Shown here: positions 1-6,821 of the stretch, one piece after another
Position numbering within the stretch: position 1 is the stretch's first letter
Layout of the letters: each line of letters starts with the position of its first letter
NCBI GenBank assembly: GCA_035649575.1
Contig: DASRJH010000240.1
Coordinates: 1 to 12,934, forward strand
DNA length: 12,934 bases
Source of the DNA: DASVAL01 sp035649575
GTDB taxonomy: Bacteria > Planctomycetota > UBA1135 > UBA2386
Direction: 5' to 3'
The notes under the pieces: model-generated
Databases searched by the model: none
What the model saw: the letters and a program-made list of their open reading frames with translations, nothing else
Told to the model about the DNA's origin: nothing
Position numbers and translations under genes: made by a program

Positions 1-55
1 GGCCGTCGTGGATCGAGCCTGATTGCCCGAGCCGCGGCGGTAGCATGGCGCGACG

Positions 56-1630
56 ATGTTGCGCGCGCTGTCCCTGGGTTGGCTCTCCGCGATGTCGCTG
101 CCCAGCCTGGAGGCGCAGCAGGAGGCGCCGCGGGAGGCGACGCAGCAGGTGCCCCAAGAGGAGCCACTCCGTTGGCTCGCCACCGAACACCTCGGCAGGC
201 TGACGCCGCCGCGCGTCCTGGCGCCGGTCGGGCTCGCCGGCACAGATCTCGGTGTGAGCTTTCCGAGCGGCGAGCGGCTCGTGTTCCTGTTCGGCGACTC
301 GTGGACTCTCGACCGGCGCGATTGGGACGTCGACTCGGTCGCGTGGACGAAGCTCGCGCCGCTCGAGAACGCGACGGTGCCGTCGCTGCAGTGGTTCGTG
401 CGCCCCGGCAACCGCTTCCTGCCGCTCGCACCGGAGGGTTTGCAGCTCGGCGGCATGGACGTGCCGGTCGAGGGCGTCGTCGTCGGCGAGCGGACCTACG
501 TGTTCTTCTCGAGCGGCTGGGACAAGCGCACGAAGCGCCACAGCCATTCCGTGCTCGCTCACACGGCCGACTTCGCAACGCTGCAGCTCGACCATCGTGT
601 CACGACCGGGAAGTTCGTGAACGTCAGCATCGTGCGCGACGGCGCGCAGCTGTGGATCTTCGGGTCCGGCGCGTATCGCAAGAGCAGCGTGTTCCTCGCG
701 CGCGTCGAGGCCGAGGCGCTCGCCGATCGCGCGGCCTGGCGATACTGGCCCGACTTCACGCCGGACGAAGCGACCGCGAGGCCGCTCGTCGCGAGCGATT
801 GCATCGGCGAGCTCAGCGTGCGGCAGCTCCCCGGCGCGAACTTGTGGGCGATGACCTGCAATGCGACGACACCGCGCGGCATCCACCTGCGCACGGCGCA
901 TGCGGTCAGTGGTCCGTGGAGCGAGCCCGTCGTGATCTTCGACCCGGGCCGCGACCGCGGCTATGGCCATTGTTTGCACCAGAAGGCCAGCGCCGTCGGG
1001 TACGACGACGGCTTGTCGGATCCGGGCCGCGAAGAGGAATGGGGCGGCGAGTATGGCCCGTATCTGGTGCCCGAGTGGTGCACGTCACCGGAGCCCGGCG
1101 TGTCAACGCTCGTCTACGCGCTCTCGACGTGGAATCCGTATACGGTGCAGCTCGTGCGGAGCCACGTCGCCGCACCGGGCGTCGCGTGGAAGCCGGCGCC
1201 AACACAGCTGCCGCCGAAGCCGCCGAAGGAGCTTCGTAATCTCGAGTTCGCGGGCGGCAGGATCACGGGCTGGCAGCAGGAGGGCGAAACGTTCGCGACG
1301 GCGAAGCGCGCGGACGGCAGCTGGCTCGTCACGACGTATGTCAAACCGAGCGGCGACGCCGTGCGCGGCCGCTTGTGGCAGGACTTCACGGTTGCGCCGA
1401 ACGCCCGCGAGCTGCGCGGCTTCGTGCACGGGGGCAGCGAGGCCGTGCAGCTGTGGCGTGGCGACGAACTGCTGCGTTGCACGCGCGGCCGGCGCACGAA
1501 CGACGTCGAGACCGAGTTCCGCTGGACGCTCGAGGAATACCGCGGCGAGGCGCTGCGGCTCGTGATCGCCGACGATTCGACGGCTGCGTGGGGGTTCGTC
1601 AGCGTGCGCGGGCTCGCGGTGATCGAGTAG
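56..1630 (+). CDS. Secreted DUF4185-like propeller protein, possible glycoside hydrolase
   Basis: Predicted 524-residue exported protein. Residues 1-20 form a signal peptide (LRALSLGWLSAMSLPSLEA, cleavage near AQQ). Residues about 60-375 match the DUF4185 pattern as I know it: GTDLG (62-66), LFGDSW (78-83), GYDDGLSDPG (315-324), EWGGEYGPYL (328-337) and STWNPY (357-362). DUF4185 has a five-bladed propeller resembling GH43-type enzymes, and some members have been shown to be endo-D-arabinanases (GH183). Residues about 395-524 look like a separate beta-sandwich: a GRLWQDFTV strand, FRWTLEEYRGEALRLVIADD and a final WGFVSV strand. This resembles the domains that follow planctomycetal glycosidases and may bind sugar. 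The real substrate cannot be read from the sequence. The ATG at 56 was chosen because it gives a complete signal peptide; no Shine-Dalgarno is evident. It converges with the flavin operon 16 bp away. A decayed second copy lies at 5002-5281. Confidence 0.85.
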   Translation: MLRALSLGWLSAMSLPSLEAQQEAPREATQQVPQEEPLRWLATEHLGRLTPPRVLAPVGLAGTDLGVSFPSGERLVFLFGDSWTLDRRDWDVDSVAWTKLAPLENATVPSLQWFVRPGNRFLPLAPEGLQLGGMDVPVEGVVVGERTYVFFSSGWDKRTKRHSHSVLAHTADFATLQLDHRVTTGKFVNVSIVRDGAQLWIFGSGAYRKSSVFLARVEAEALADRAAWRYWPDFTPDEATARPLVASDCIGELSVRQLPGANLWAMTCNATTPRGIHLRTAHAVSGPWSEPVVIFDPGRDRGYGHCLHQKASAVGYDDGLSDPGREEEWGGEYGPYLVPEWCTSPEPGVSTLVYALSTWNPYTVQLVRSHVAAPGVAWKPAPTQLPPKPPKELRNLEFAGGRITGWQQEGETFATAKRADGSWLVTTYVKPSGDAVRGRLWQDFTVAPNARELRGFVHGGSEAVQLWRGDELLRCTRGRRTNDVETEFRWTLEEYRGEALRLVIADDSTAAWGFVSVRGLAVIE

Positions 1631-1648
1631 CGTCGGCGTACTTCGATC
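1621..1648. terminator. Hairpin between convergent stops (terminator candidate)
   Basis: GATCGAGTA (1621-1629) can pair with TACTTCGATC (1639-1648), leaving one bulged T and a GC-rich 9-nt loop. The stem overlaps the last codons and stop of the upstream + gene and reaches into the stop codon of the - gene, so both transcripts would carry it. There is no T-run on either side, so intrinsic termination is only a possibility. Confidence 0.3.
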
Positions 1649-2069
1649 ACTCCGCACGCGGCTGGCGCAACAGCACGTGGATCGCCAACGCGAGCAACCA
1701 GACGAGCGACGTCGCCACGTGCGTGACGCCCCACAGCGAACGCGCCCAATCCTCGACGGAGACCTGCCGCAGGTAGCCGCTCCCCGCCATCGCGACGGAG
1801 AGCACGAGCAGCCAAATCCCCGAACGCCGCCTTGCGACTTCGCGCGACTGCAGCTTCGGCAACGCATGCGCCTGCCACAACACGCCGAAAACCACGAGCC
1901 ACACGGGTGCCGCGAGCACGTGCAGGTAGAACATCGTCGGCTGCCACGGGTGGACGAGGTCCATCGGGTTCTCGGGCGACGCGCAGTAGAGCATCCAGGC
2001 ACAGACAAGACCCGTGACGCCGGCGGCTGCCGTCGTGCTCCACGTGGAGACGCGCAACGCCGGCGTCAT
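1647..2069 (-). CDS. Four-helix membrane protein, candidate di-haem cytochrome b
   Basis: Predicted 140-residue inner-membrane protein. Four hydrophobic segments lie near residues 12-30, 46-66, 85-101 and 115-134. The loop at 70-84 (PKLQSREVARRRSG) and the C-terminus are basic, which places both ends in the cytoplasm. Histidines occur at both ends of helix 2 (H50, H68) and of helix 4 (H117, H131). With helices 2 and 4 parallel, H50/H117 would face the periplasmic side and H68/H131 the cytoplasmic side, the arrangement of a two-haem four-helix cytochrome. I cannot assign a named family; DUF4405-like proteins are the nearest idea. The frame stays open to 2603, but the internal ATG at 2067-2069 overlaps the upstream stop by 4 bp (ATGA) and starts the first hydrophobic segment, so it was chosen. 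Last gene of the flavin operon; it would be the electron donor to the FMN protein. The haem role is inference. Confidence 0.72.
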   Translation of the reverse strand: MTPALRVSTWSTTAAAGVTGLVCAWMLYCASPENPMDLVHPWQPTMFYLHVLAAPVWLVVFGVLWQAHALPKLQSREVARRRSGIWLLVLSVAMAGSGYLRQVSVEDWARSLWGVTHVATSLVWLLALAIHVLLRQPRAE

Positions 2070-2632
2070 TTCGCACCGAGCTGCGCGTGGATCGCGAGCA
2101 CCCTGCGCACCGCGTCGACCGTGGCGCGCACCGTCAGCGTCGCGCCTGCAACAGGCTGGATGCCGCGCCGCGGTTGCATCTCGTCGTCGAGGCCCTTGCC
2201 CTGGAACTGCGCGTAGAACGCGGCCCGCGGCCGGTATTGGCGTGGTTCGTCGAACGCGAGGATCTCGATGCGTTGCACCTTGCCGTCCGCGTCGACGACG
2301 ATCAGCAGCTTCTGCGCGTGCGTTCGCACGGTGTGGCGGTCGACGTAGGCGTGTCCGACGACCTTGCCGTCCTTCGTCGCCACGTAGCGGACCACTTTCT
2401 CCGGCACGGTATCGACCTTCGCGGCGTCCTTGGCCTTCTGCTGCTGCTCGGCCGAGAGGGTCGTTGTCTCCTCCTTCACGACCGAACCCGGGAACGCGAG
2501 CGCTGCAGCCTCCGCGTCGGTCGGCGCCGAGGCTTCGACCTTGGGTGGCGTCTGCGCCGCGAGCATCGTTGCGAACAGCGCGCACGCAGCCGCGCCCGCG
2601 CATCGCTGCGAGCTGCCAGCGTCAGAAGACAT
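2066..2632 (-). CDS. Exported FMN-binding domain protein (ApbE substrate)
   Basis: Predicted 188-residue protein. Residues 1-26 form a signal peptide (CAGAAACALFATMLAAQ), followed by a polar linker and, from about residue 75, an FMN_bind domain like those in NqrC and RnfG. Supporting motifs are the KVVGHAYVDRHTVRTHAQKLLIVVDADGKV core and, near the end, VAGATLTVRATVDAV (161-175). The GAT threonine, T165, fits the ApbE recognition pattern (D/S-G-A-T-x-T/S) in which FMN is linked to the Thr by a phosphoester bond. It lacks the transmembrane anchor and extra domains of NqrC/RnfG, so it is probably a small periplasmic flavoprotein shuttling electrons. Its start overlaps the porin gene by 11 bp and its stop overlaps the next gene by 4 bp, which suggests translational coupling. 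The transferase that would flavinylate it is encoded two genes upstream in the same operon. Confidence 0.82.
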   Translation of the reverse strand: MSSDAGSSQRCAGAAACALFATMLAAQTPPKVEASAPTDAEAAALAFPGSVVKEETTTLSAEQQQKAKDAAKVDTVPEKVVRYVATKDGKVVGHAYVDRHTVRTHAQKLLIVVDADGKVQRIEILAFDEPRQYRPRAAFYAQFQGKGLDDEMQPRRGIQPVAGATLTVRATVDAVRRVLAIHAQLGAK

Positions 2633-3887
2633 AACCCATCGAGAGGTTGAATCGGTCGGAGCTGTCGCTCCACTCCTCGAAGTCGGCCTTGAAGACGATC
2701 TTGTCGATCGGACGCCAGTTCACGCCGAACGTGAAGATCGCGTTGTCCTGCGCAGCGTCCGCGGGGATGCCTTCGCCCATCTTCGCCTGCGTGTCGATGT
2801 GCTCGTAGCGCACGAACGGCGTCACCGACGCCGTGCTGGCCGGGAACAACCACGGCGCCACGTCACAACCGAGCTCGCAGTAGGCGCCGTAGGAACGCTC
2901 GGCGAGGTTCTTGCCCGTGGCCGTCGCGAATTCCAGCGCATCGTCGCTGAACACGGTCGCGTAGAGCGCGCGCGCGATCCAGGGGCCGGTTCGGTAGTCG
3001 ACGTGCGTTTCGGCGATGAAGGTGTCCATCTCGGGAATCGGCGTCGTGCCGTCCAGGCCGTCCTGGCCCGCCTTCTGGTAGACGACCGAGCTGCCGGCCA
3101 CCAGACCTTCGCAGGCGTGCCAGTCGACGCGCAACGCGGTCGCGATGTCGTCGGCAGCCACGCGATTGCCTTCCTGGCGTCCCTCGCGCAAGCCGCTCTC
3201 GTCGAACTCCTCGCCGTCGAGGCCCGTCCCGGCGAACACCCTCGCGTCGAAGTCGCCGACGGTCGCTACACCTTCGATACCGATCTCGCGCCACGTCGTC
3301 GGCAGGATGCGGGTCTCCGTCTGCGACCGGCGTGCGGGCAGATACTCCGTCGGGTCGTGCTTCTCGTTCACGAGGCCGACCGGCATCAGCACGAGGCCGG
3401 TGCGCAGCGACACGTTCTCGCTGAACAGGTGCTCGAGGTAACCGAACTCGAGCGACACCTCGCCGCCGCTGCTCGTCGTACCCGAATCTGCGCCCGTCGA
3501 ACCGTGTTCGACCTCGATCTCCGAGTGGAACAGCCACCTCGGGTCGAAGCGGTAGCCGAAGTAGATCACCGCGCGCAGCGCGTCGGCGACGTCGGTCTGC
3601 CCCGAGTTCTGCGAGAACAGCATCTCGCCGTAACCAGCGACGGACAGCCCGTCGCCGATCGAGTAGACCTTGCGGTAGCCCGGTGGCACCTCGGCGCCAG
3701 GCTGTTGCGGCTGCGCTGCCGGCGCGCCGGCCAGCTTGTCGACGCGCTGGCGCAGTTCGCGGTTCTCGCGTTCGATGCGGTCGAGTCGTTGCTCGACGGT
3801 TTCCTGCGCGTGCGCGGTGACACAGGCGAGCAGCGCGGCGATGGGAGGAGCGAAGTGTTTCCTGGGATGCTGACTGTAGGGCTTCAT
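2622..3887 (-). CDS. Porin-like outer-membrane beta-barrel protein with coiled-coil stalk
   Basis: Predicted 421-residue protein. Residues 1-28 form a signal peptide ending AHA-QE. Residues 29-53 (VEQRLDRIERENRELRQRVDKL) are a heptad-rich coiled coil, as in trimeric porins, followed by a Pro/Gln linker. From about residue 70 to the end there are alternating amphipathic strands (VAGYGEMLF, AVIYFGYRFDPRWLFHSEIEVEH, VSLRTGLVLMPVGLVNEKHDP, IFTFGVNWRPIDKIVFKADFEEW). The protein ends RFNLSMGYVF, with the terminal phenylalanine typical of barrels inserted by the BAM machinery. The style resembles the OprO/OprP-like porin superfamily, but the substrate is unknown. It overlaps apbE by 4 bp and the FMN-binding gene by 11 bp, so it is part of one transcript. 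A porin between a flavin transferase and its target suggests that the electron acceptor, or a nutrient such as a metal chelate, crosses the outer membrane; that is inference. Confidence 0.8.
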   Translation of the reverse strand: MKPYSQHPRKHFAPPIAALLACVTAHAQETVEQRLDRIERENRELRQRVDKLAGAPAAQPQQPGAEVPPGYRKVYSIGDGLSVAGYGEMLFSQNSGQTDVADALRAVIYFGYRFDPRWLFHSEIEVEHGSTGADSGTTSSGGEVSLEFGYLEHLFSENVSLRTGLVLMPVGLVNEKHDPTEYLPARRSQTETRILPTTWREIGIEGVATVGDFDARVFAGTGLDGEEFDESGLREGRQEGNRVAADDIATALRVDWHACEGLVAGSSVVYQKAGQDGLDGTTPIPEMDTFIAETHVDYRTGPWIARALYATVFSDDALEFATATGKNLAERSYGAYCELGCDVAPWLFPASTASVTPFVRYEHIDTQAKMGEGIPADAAQDNAIFTFGVNWRPIDKIVFKADFEEWSDSSDRFNLSMGYVF

Positions 3888-4933
3888 GGTCTGGATCGGG
3901 ACGTGGGAGAAATGAACGACACGGGGCCACCCTTGGCAGCGCGCACGCGCCCCACGAGGCCCGCTGTGGCACGAAGCTGCACGGTCGCGTCATGGAGCTC
4001 GACGACGACGGCTTCGACGCCGAGGTCGGCGCACGCGCGTTGCAGTGCAGCGGGTCCGAGCACGAAGCAGGCCGTCGACGCGGCGTCGGCCAGCGCAGCA
4101 CCGCGCGCGAGAACGGTCACGGCGCCGAAGTCCGGCGCGGGCAGCCCGGTGCGCGGATCGAGCAGGTGGCCCACGCGGCGGCCGTCCGCGATCTCGCGGC
4201 GTTCGCCGTTGCCCGAGGTCGACGCGGACCAGCCCGGTGCGAGCAGCACTTCGGCGACTATCCGTTCGCGATCGAGTGGATGCGCGATCGGCACCCACCG
4301 CTCCGCGCCCCCGTCCTGGGAGATCCCGTCGAGCGCGATCTGGCCGCCGAAGTCGAGCAGCACCTCGGTTGCGCCGGCTTCGCGCGCCGCGGCCGCCGCG
4401 CGGTCGAGGGCCACGCCCTTGCCGAACGCGTCGCAATCGAGCGCCGCGTGATCGCAGCAGCGCTCGACGCTCGCGTCGCCGAGCCGGAACCAGGCGACGC
4501 CGGTCGACTCTCGCGCGGCTCGCAACACGTTCTCGCCGGGCCAGCGTCCGCCCTCGCGCAAGCCATACGCCTCGACGAGCGGACCGACCGTCGGGTCGAA
4601 CGCGAACGCCGTCCTCTGCGCGAGCGCGAACGCCCAGCGCAGGTCTGTGAGCGTTGCAGTATCGACGCGCACCGCCTCGCCCACCCGCGCTGCGTTGATG
4701 CGCGCGACGTCGCTGTCGCTACGCCACACGGACAGCCGCCGTTCGACGCCTTCTGCGGCCCGCAGCGCCTGTTCACTGGCCAGCAGTGCGGTGGCGCGGG
4801 TCGGCGCGCTCACCTCGACCGACAGCGTGGTGCCCATCGCGAAGACATGCCGCTCGACCGCGGCCTGGGCTGGCGCGGCGCTTGCGATCACCAGCGAGGT
4901 GACTGCGTGTAGAACGGTCGTGGGCCGAGGCAT
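3884..4933 (-). CDS. apbE: FAD:protein FMN transferase ApbE, exported
   Basis: Predicted 349-residue Mg2+-dependent enzyme that splits FAD and attaches FMN to a threonine of target proteins outside the cytoplasm. Residues 1-24 form a signal peptide (VTSLVIASAAPAQA). Family motifs occur in order: MGT (33-35), FDPTVGPLV (112-120), the DAFGKGVALD block (168-177), LLDFGGQ (192-198), STSGN (238-242), HLLDPRTGLP (256-265) and ADAASTACFVLG (282-293). D283 and T287 of the last motif correspond to the metal ligands described for this family. Length is normal. The DAFGKG block departs slightly from the usual D-x-G-G-x-A-K-G form but keeps the lysine. First gene of the operon; its stop overlaps the porin start by 4 bp, and its likely substrate lies two genes downstream. 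The ATG at 4931-4933 is 7 bp from a Fur-like palindrome, leaving little room for a ribosome-binding site, so a very short leader is likely. Confidence 0.93.
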   Translation of the reverse strand: MPRPTTVLHAVTSLVIASAAPAQAAVERHVFAMGTTLSVEVSAPTRATALLASEQALRAAEGVERRLSVWRSDSDVARINAARVGEAVRVDTATLTDLRWAFALAQRTAFAFDPTVGPLVEAYGLREGGRWPGENVLRAARESTGVAWFRLGDASVERCCDHAALDCDAFGKGVALDRAAAAAREAGATEVLLDFGGQIALDGISQDGGAERWVPIAHPLDRERIVAEVLLAPGWSASTSGNGERREIADGRRVGHLLDPRTGLPAPDFGAVTVLARGAALADAASTACFVLGPAALQRACADLGVEAVVVELHDATVQLRATAGLVGRVRAAKGGPVSFISPTSRSRP

Positions 4934-4938
4934 TTCTT

Positions 4939-4957
4939 ACTGAGACAGATTCTCAAT
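4939..4957 (-). promoter_or_regulatory. Fur-box-like operator upstream of apbE
   Basis: On the minus strand this reads ATTGAGAATCTGTCTCAGT. The core TGAGAATCTGTCTCA (4941-4955) has perfect TGAGA/TCTCA arms and matches the 7-1-7 Fur-box form TGAGAATnATTCTCA at 12 of 14 fixed positions. It stands out in GC-rich DNA and sits 7 bp before the apbE ATG, where a bound repressor would block initiation. Binding by Fur is inferred from the motif alone; no regulator gene is in the window, and no convincing -35/-10 pair could be read beside it. Confidence 0.5.
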
Positions 4958-4972
4958 AGCAGGGGAAGGGCC

Positions 4973-4986
4973 GGGAGTCCACTCCC
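4973..4986. repeat. Short inverted repeat GGGAGT-CC-ACTCCC
   Basis: A perfect 6-bp inverted repeat with a 2-bp spacer, about 40 bp upstream of apbE and 15 bp before the start of the gene-1 remnant. The spacer is too short for a good RNA loop, so a protein-binding palindrome or chance is more likely than a hairpin. No function is assigned. Confidence 0.3.
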
Positions 4987-5001
4987 ACTCGCGCTGGCAG
5001 G

Positions 5002-5281
5002 GTGGGTCGAGCGCCTTCAATCGGGTTTCTGCCCCGATGTCGCTGCCCAGCCGGGATGCGGCGATCGAAGTCGACTTCGCAGTACTGCCGCATGCATTGC
5101 GTCGCATGGTTCGTCAACGTCAGTGCCGTACGCGACGGTGCGCAGCCTTGGACTGTTGGTCACGGCACCTCCGCAACGGCAGCGTCTGCCTCGCGCGCGT
5201 CGACGCCGAGGCCCTGGTCGAGCGCTGCGGTCAGCGGCGAGGCTCGATTTCGCGGCCGAGGAAGCGGCGGCGAAGCGCCCG
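5002..5281 (+). pseudogene. Decayed, internally deleted copy of the DUF4185-like gene at 56-1630
   Basis: Most of the 4934-5300 gap is a remnant of a gene-1 paralogue on the same strand. The segment around 5018-5060 matches the DNA near 80-118 of gene 1, including a 17-nt block (cgatgtcgctgcccagc) at the signal peptide. From about 5070 it resumes at gene-1 residue 171: VDFAVLP against ADFATLQ, FVNVSAVRDGAQPW against FVNVSIVRDGAQLW, and VCLARVDAEALVER against VFLARVEAEALADR, fading near gene-1 residue 240. About 150 residues between the two blocks are missing. Frame changes are needed: SIGFL in one frame, MSLPS and VDFAVLP in the next, FVNVSAVRDGAQPW back in the first, and RHLRNGSVCLARVDAEAL again in the second. 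Part of this is a 1-nt deletion near 5170. It cannot encode a working protein. Confidence 0.8.
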
Positions 5282-5300
5282 ATGATATCGATGTAAACAT

Positions 5301-6692
5301 ATGCAAATAAGCAATGTACGTAGGAAATCCACTGTGGTCGATGTTGCTAACGTCGCAAACGTTCGATATATTAACGTCGTGGACGTTAGATCGATCAACA
5401 AGCATCTGCAGCTTGGCCAGCTCGATGTCCCGGGTCTGTTCCCGCATCTCGAGCGGCTGCGCTCGAGTGGGCCGATCTTCCAGATCGACTTCGGGCTCCC
5501 TGCCCTGCCAGCAGAATCCGGCGTGTTGCTCGTGCGCGGACCAAGGCAGTACGGGAAGAGCACGTGGCTCGAGGGACAGCTCGAAGCAACGATCCGTTCG
5601 GCGGGACCCGCGTCGGGCTTCTACCTGAACGGTGACCAGCTGTCCGATGTCGAGGGACTCGTCACCGCCGTGCGCGGTCTCTTGCCGTGGTTCCGCAAGG
5701 ACGCGCCCGTGCGTCGCCTCTTCATCGACGAGATCACGGCCATCGCGAACTGGGAGAAGGGGCTCAAGCAACTGCTCGACGCGGGTGAACTGCGAGACGT
5801 GCTCGTGGTGACCACGGGCTCGCGTGCGACGGACCTGCGGCGCGGCGCCGAGCGACTGCCTGGGCGCAAGGGGCGCCTGGCCCGCACGGCGTACCTGTTC
5901 ACGCCGCTGCCCTTCGCCGAGTTCGAGCGGGTGCTCGGCGATCGCTTCGGCGAGGACGCGGCGATTGCCTACATGTTGTGCGGCGGATGCCCGGTGGCTG
6001 CGACGGAACTCGCACAGCATGGTCGGTTGCCCGAGCACGTGATCGAGATGGTGCGCGACTGGGTGCTCGGTGAATGTGCGGCGAGTGGGCGGGCGCGCGG
6101 CAGTTTGCTCGCGGTGTGGAATGCCGTGCTGGCTCGCGGCGGCACACCGATCGGGCAGGCGCTGCTTGCGCGCGAGACGGGGCTCGCGAACAACACGATT
6201 GCCGCAGGGTATCTGGAACTGCTCGCCGATCTGATGTGCATCGGCAGTGCGTTCGCGTGGGATCCGAGCCGGCGCATCGCTCTGCGGCGCAAGCCGGCGA
6301 AGTTCCCTCCGATCAATCTGCTGGCGGCAGTCGCGTTCGACGGCAGTCGGCTGCGGTCCGTGACCGACTTCAAGGCGCTGCCACCCGAGGTGCAGGGCCG
6401 CTGGTGGGAGTGGCTCGTGGCCCAGGAGATCTGGCGGCGCGCTGCCCTACGCGGCGAGCAGACGCCCGAGGAACTGCTGTTCTGGGCCTCGGGCGATCGC
6501 GAGATCGACTACGTCGTGCGGCCAGAGTTGTGGATCGAGGTGAAGCGTGGTGGTGCGAGCGCGATGGAGTTTGCGTGGTTCGTGTACAGTTTCCCGCGAG
6601 CGGAACTGTGGATCGTGGGGCGCGAGTGTTTCGCGGCGGATCGCATCCGAGGACTGACGATGGCCGAGTTGCTGCGCGATCCCAGCTGGTGA
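5301..6692 (+). CDS. ATPase of the AAA_14/DUF4143 type with C-terminal nuclease-like domain
   Basis: Up to 463 residues. The ATPase part has Walker A GPRQYGKST (80-88), Walker B RRLFIDEI with D143/E144, and a TTGS sensor-like turn (171-174). Residues about 280-315 (IGQALLARETGLANNTIAAGYLELL) form a winged-helix-like segment. The C-terminal part has E370 in WWEWLVAQEI, D402 in REIDYVV and the IEVKRG strand (412-417), which is the restriction-endonuclease-like pattern of DUF4143. Such proteins are common, poorly understood, and often found singly in accessory DNA; no biochemical role can be given. Start doubtful: the first 26 residues are a repetitive VVDVANVANV-type stretch over a promoter-like, repeat-bearing segment without a ribosome-binding site. 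GTG at 5379, residue 27, falls at the predicted transcription start and would give a leaderless 437-residue protein. Upstream neighbour is a pseudogene; it stands alone. Confidence 0.85.
   Translation: MQISNVRRKSTVVDVANVANVRYINVVDVRSINKHLQLGQLDVPGLFPHLERLRSSGPIFQIDFGLPALPAESGVLLVRGPRQYGKSTWLEGQLEATIRSAGPASGFYLNGDQLSDVEGLVTAVRGLLPWFRKDAPVRRLFIDEITAIANWEKGLKQLLDAGELRDVLVVTTGSRATDLRRGAERLPGRKGRLARTAYLFTPLPFAEFERVLGDRFGEDAAIAYMLCGGCPVAATELAQHGRLPEHVIEMVRDWVLGECAASGRARGSLLAVWNAVLARGGTPIGQALLARETGLANNTIAAGYLELLADLMCIGSAFAWDPSRRIALRRKPAKFPPINLLAAVAFDGSRLRSVTDFKALPPEVQGRWWEWLVAQEIWRRAALRGEQTPEELLFWASGDREIDYVVRPELWIEVKRGGASAMEFAWFVYSFPRAELWIVGRECFAADRIRGLTMAELLRDPSW
5344..5389 (+). promoter_or_regulatory. 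AT-rich promoter candidate with nested AACGTC/GACGTT inverted repeats
   Basis: TTGCTA (5344-5349) and TATATT (5367-5372), 17 bp apart, resemble a sigma70-type -35/-10 pair and would start RNA near 5379. Around them are four AACGT-type half sites: CTAACGTC (5347-5354), AACGTT (5358-5363), TTAACGTC (5371-5378) and GACGTTAG (5382-5389). The first and last form a perfect 8-bp inverted repeat, and TAACGTC-GTG-GACGTTA (5372-5388) is a perfect 7-bp inverted repeat with a 3-bp spacer. This looks like an operator covering the promoter of the ATPase gene. The same bases lie inside the longest reading frame, so either the repeats are coding or the true start is later. Confidence 0.45.
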
Positions 6693-6696
6693 CTCA

Positions 6697-6715
6697 CGAG
6701 GCTCTCGCCGCCTCG
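6697..6715 (+). terminator. Hairpin just after the ATPase stop
   Basis: CGAGGC (6697-6702) and GCCTCG (6710-6715) form a perfect 6-bp stem with a 7-nt loop, beginning 5 nt after the TGA. No T-run follows, so this is a weak terminator candidate. Confidence 0.3.
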
Positions 6716-6821
6716 ATGAGCCGGCGGATCGGCTGCTCAACGCTTCTCTGAATCGCATCCGCTACCTACGCTGCCGCGCCCTCGCCAGCCACTTCGGGCT
6801 GGTGCTCCCGTCAGCACGCCG

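Noticed and set aside
1..55. End of an upstream gene at the left edge
   Set aside because: Stops at 20-22 and 41-43 are visible on the + strand, but there are too few bases to tell a coding tail from intergenic DNA.
2070..2603. N-terminal extension of the four-helix protein (318-codon reading)
   Set aside because: The extension lies inside the FMN-binding gene in another phase and is Arg-rich without domain signs; the internal ATG gives a 4-bp coupled overlap and a clean membrane protein.
2430..4451. 673-codon open frame on the + strand
   Set aside because: It runs antisense to the porin, apbE and FMN-binding genes, which have clear motifs and signal peptides. Its translation is Arg/Ala/Val-rich with no recognisable domain, as expected for a GC-driven shadow.
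1647..5281. Composite transposon flanked by copies of the DUF4185-like gene
   Set aside because: No transposase, terminal inverted repeats or target duplications were found; a duplication followed by decay explains the remnant more simply.
5002..5310. 102-codon small gene upstream of the ATPase
   Set aside because: Similarity to gene 1 switches between frames along the segment, so neither of the short open frames there is a real gene.
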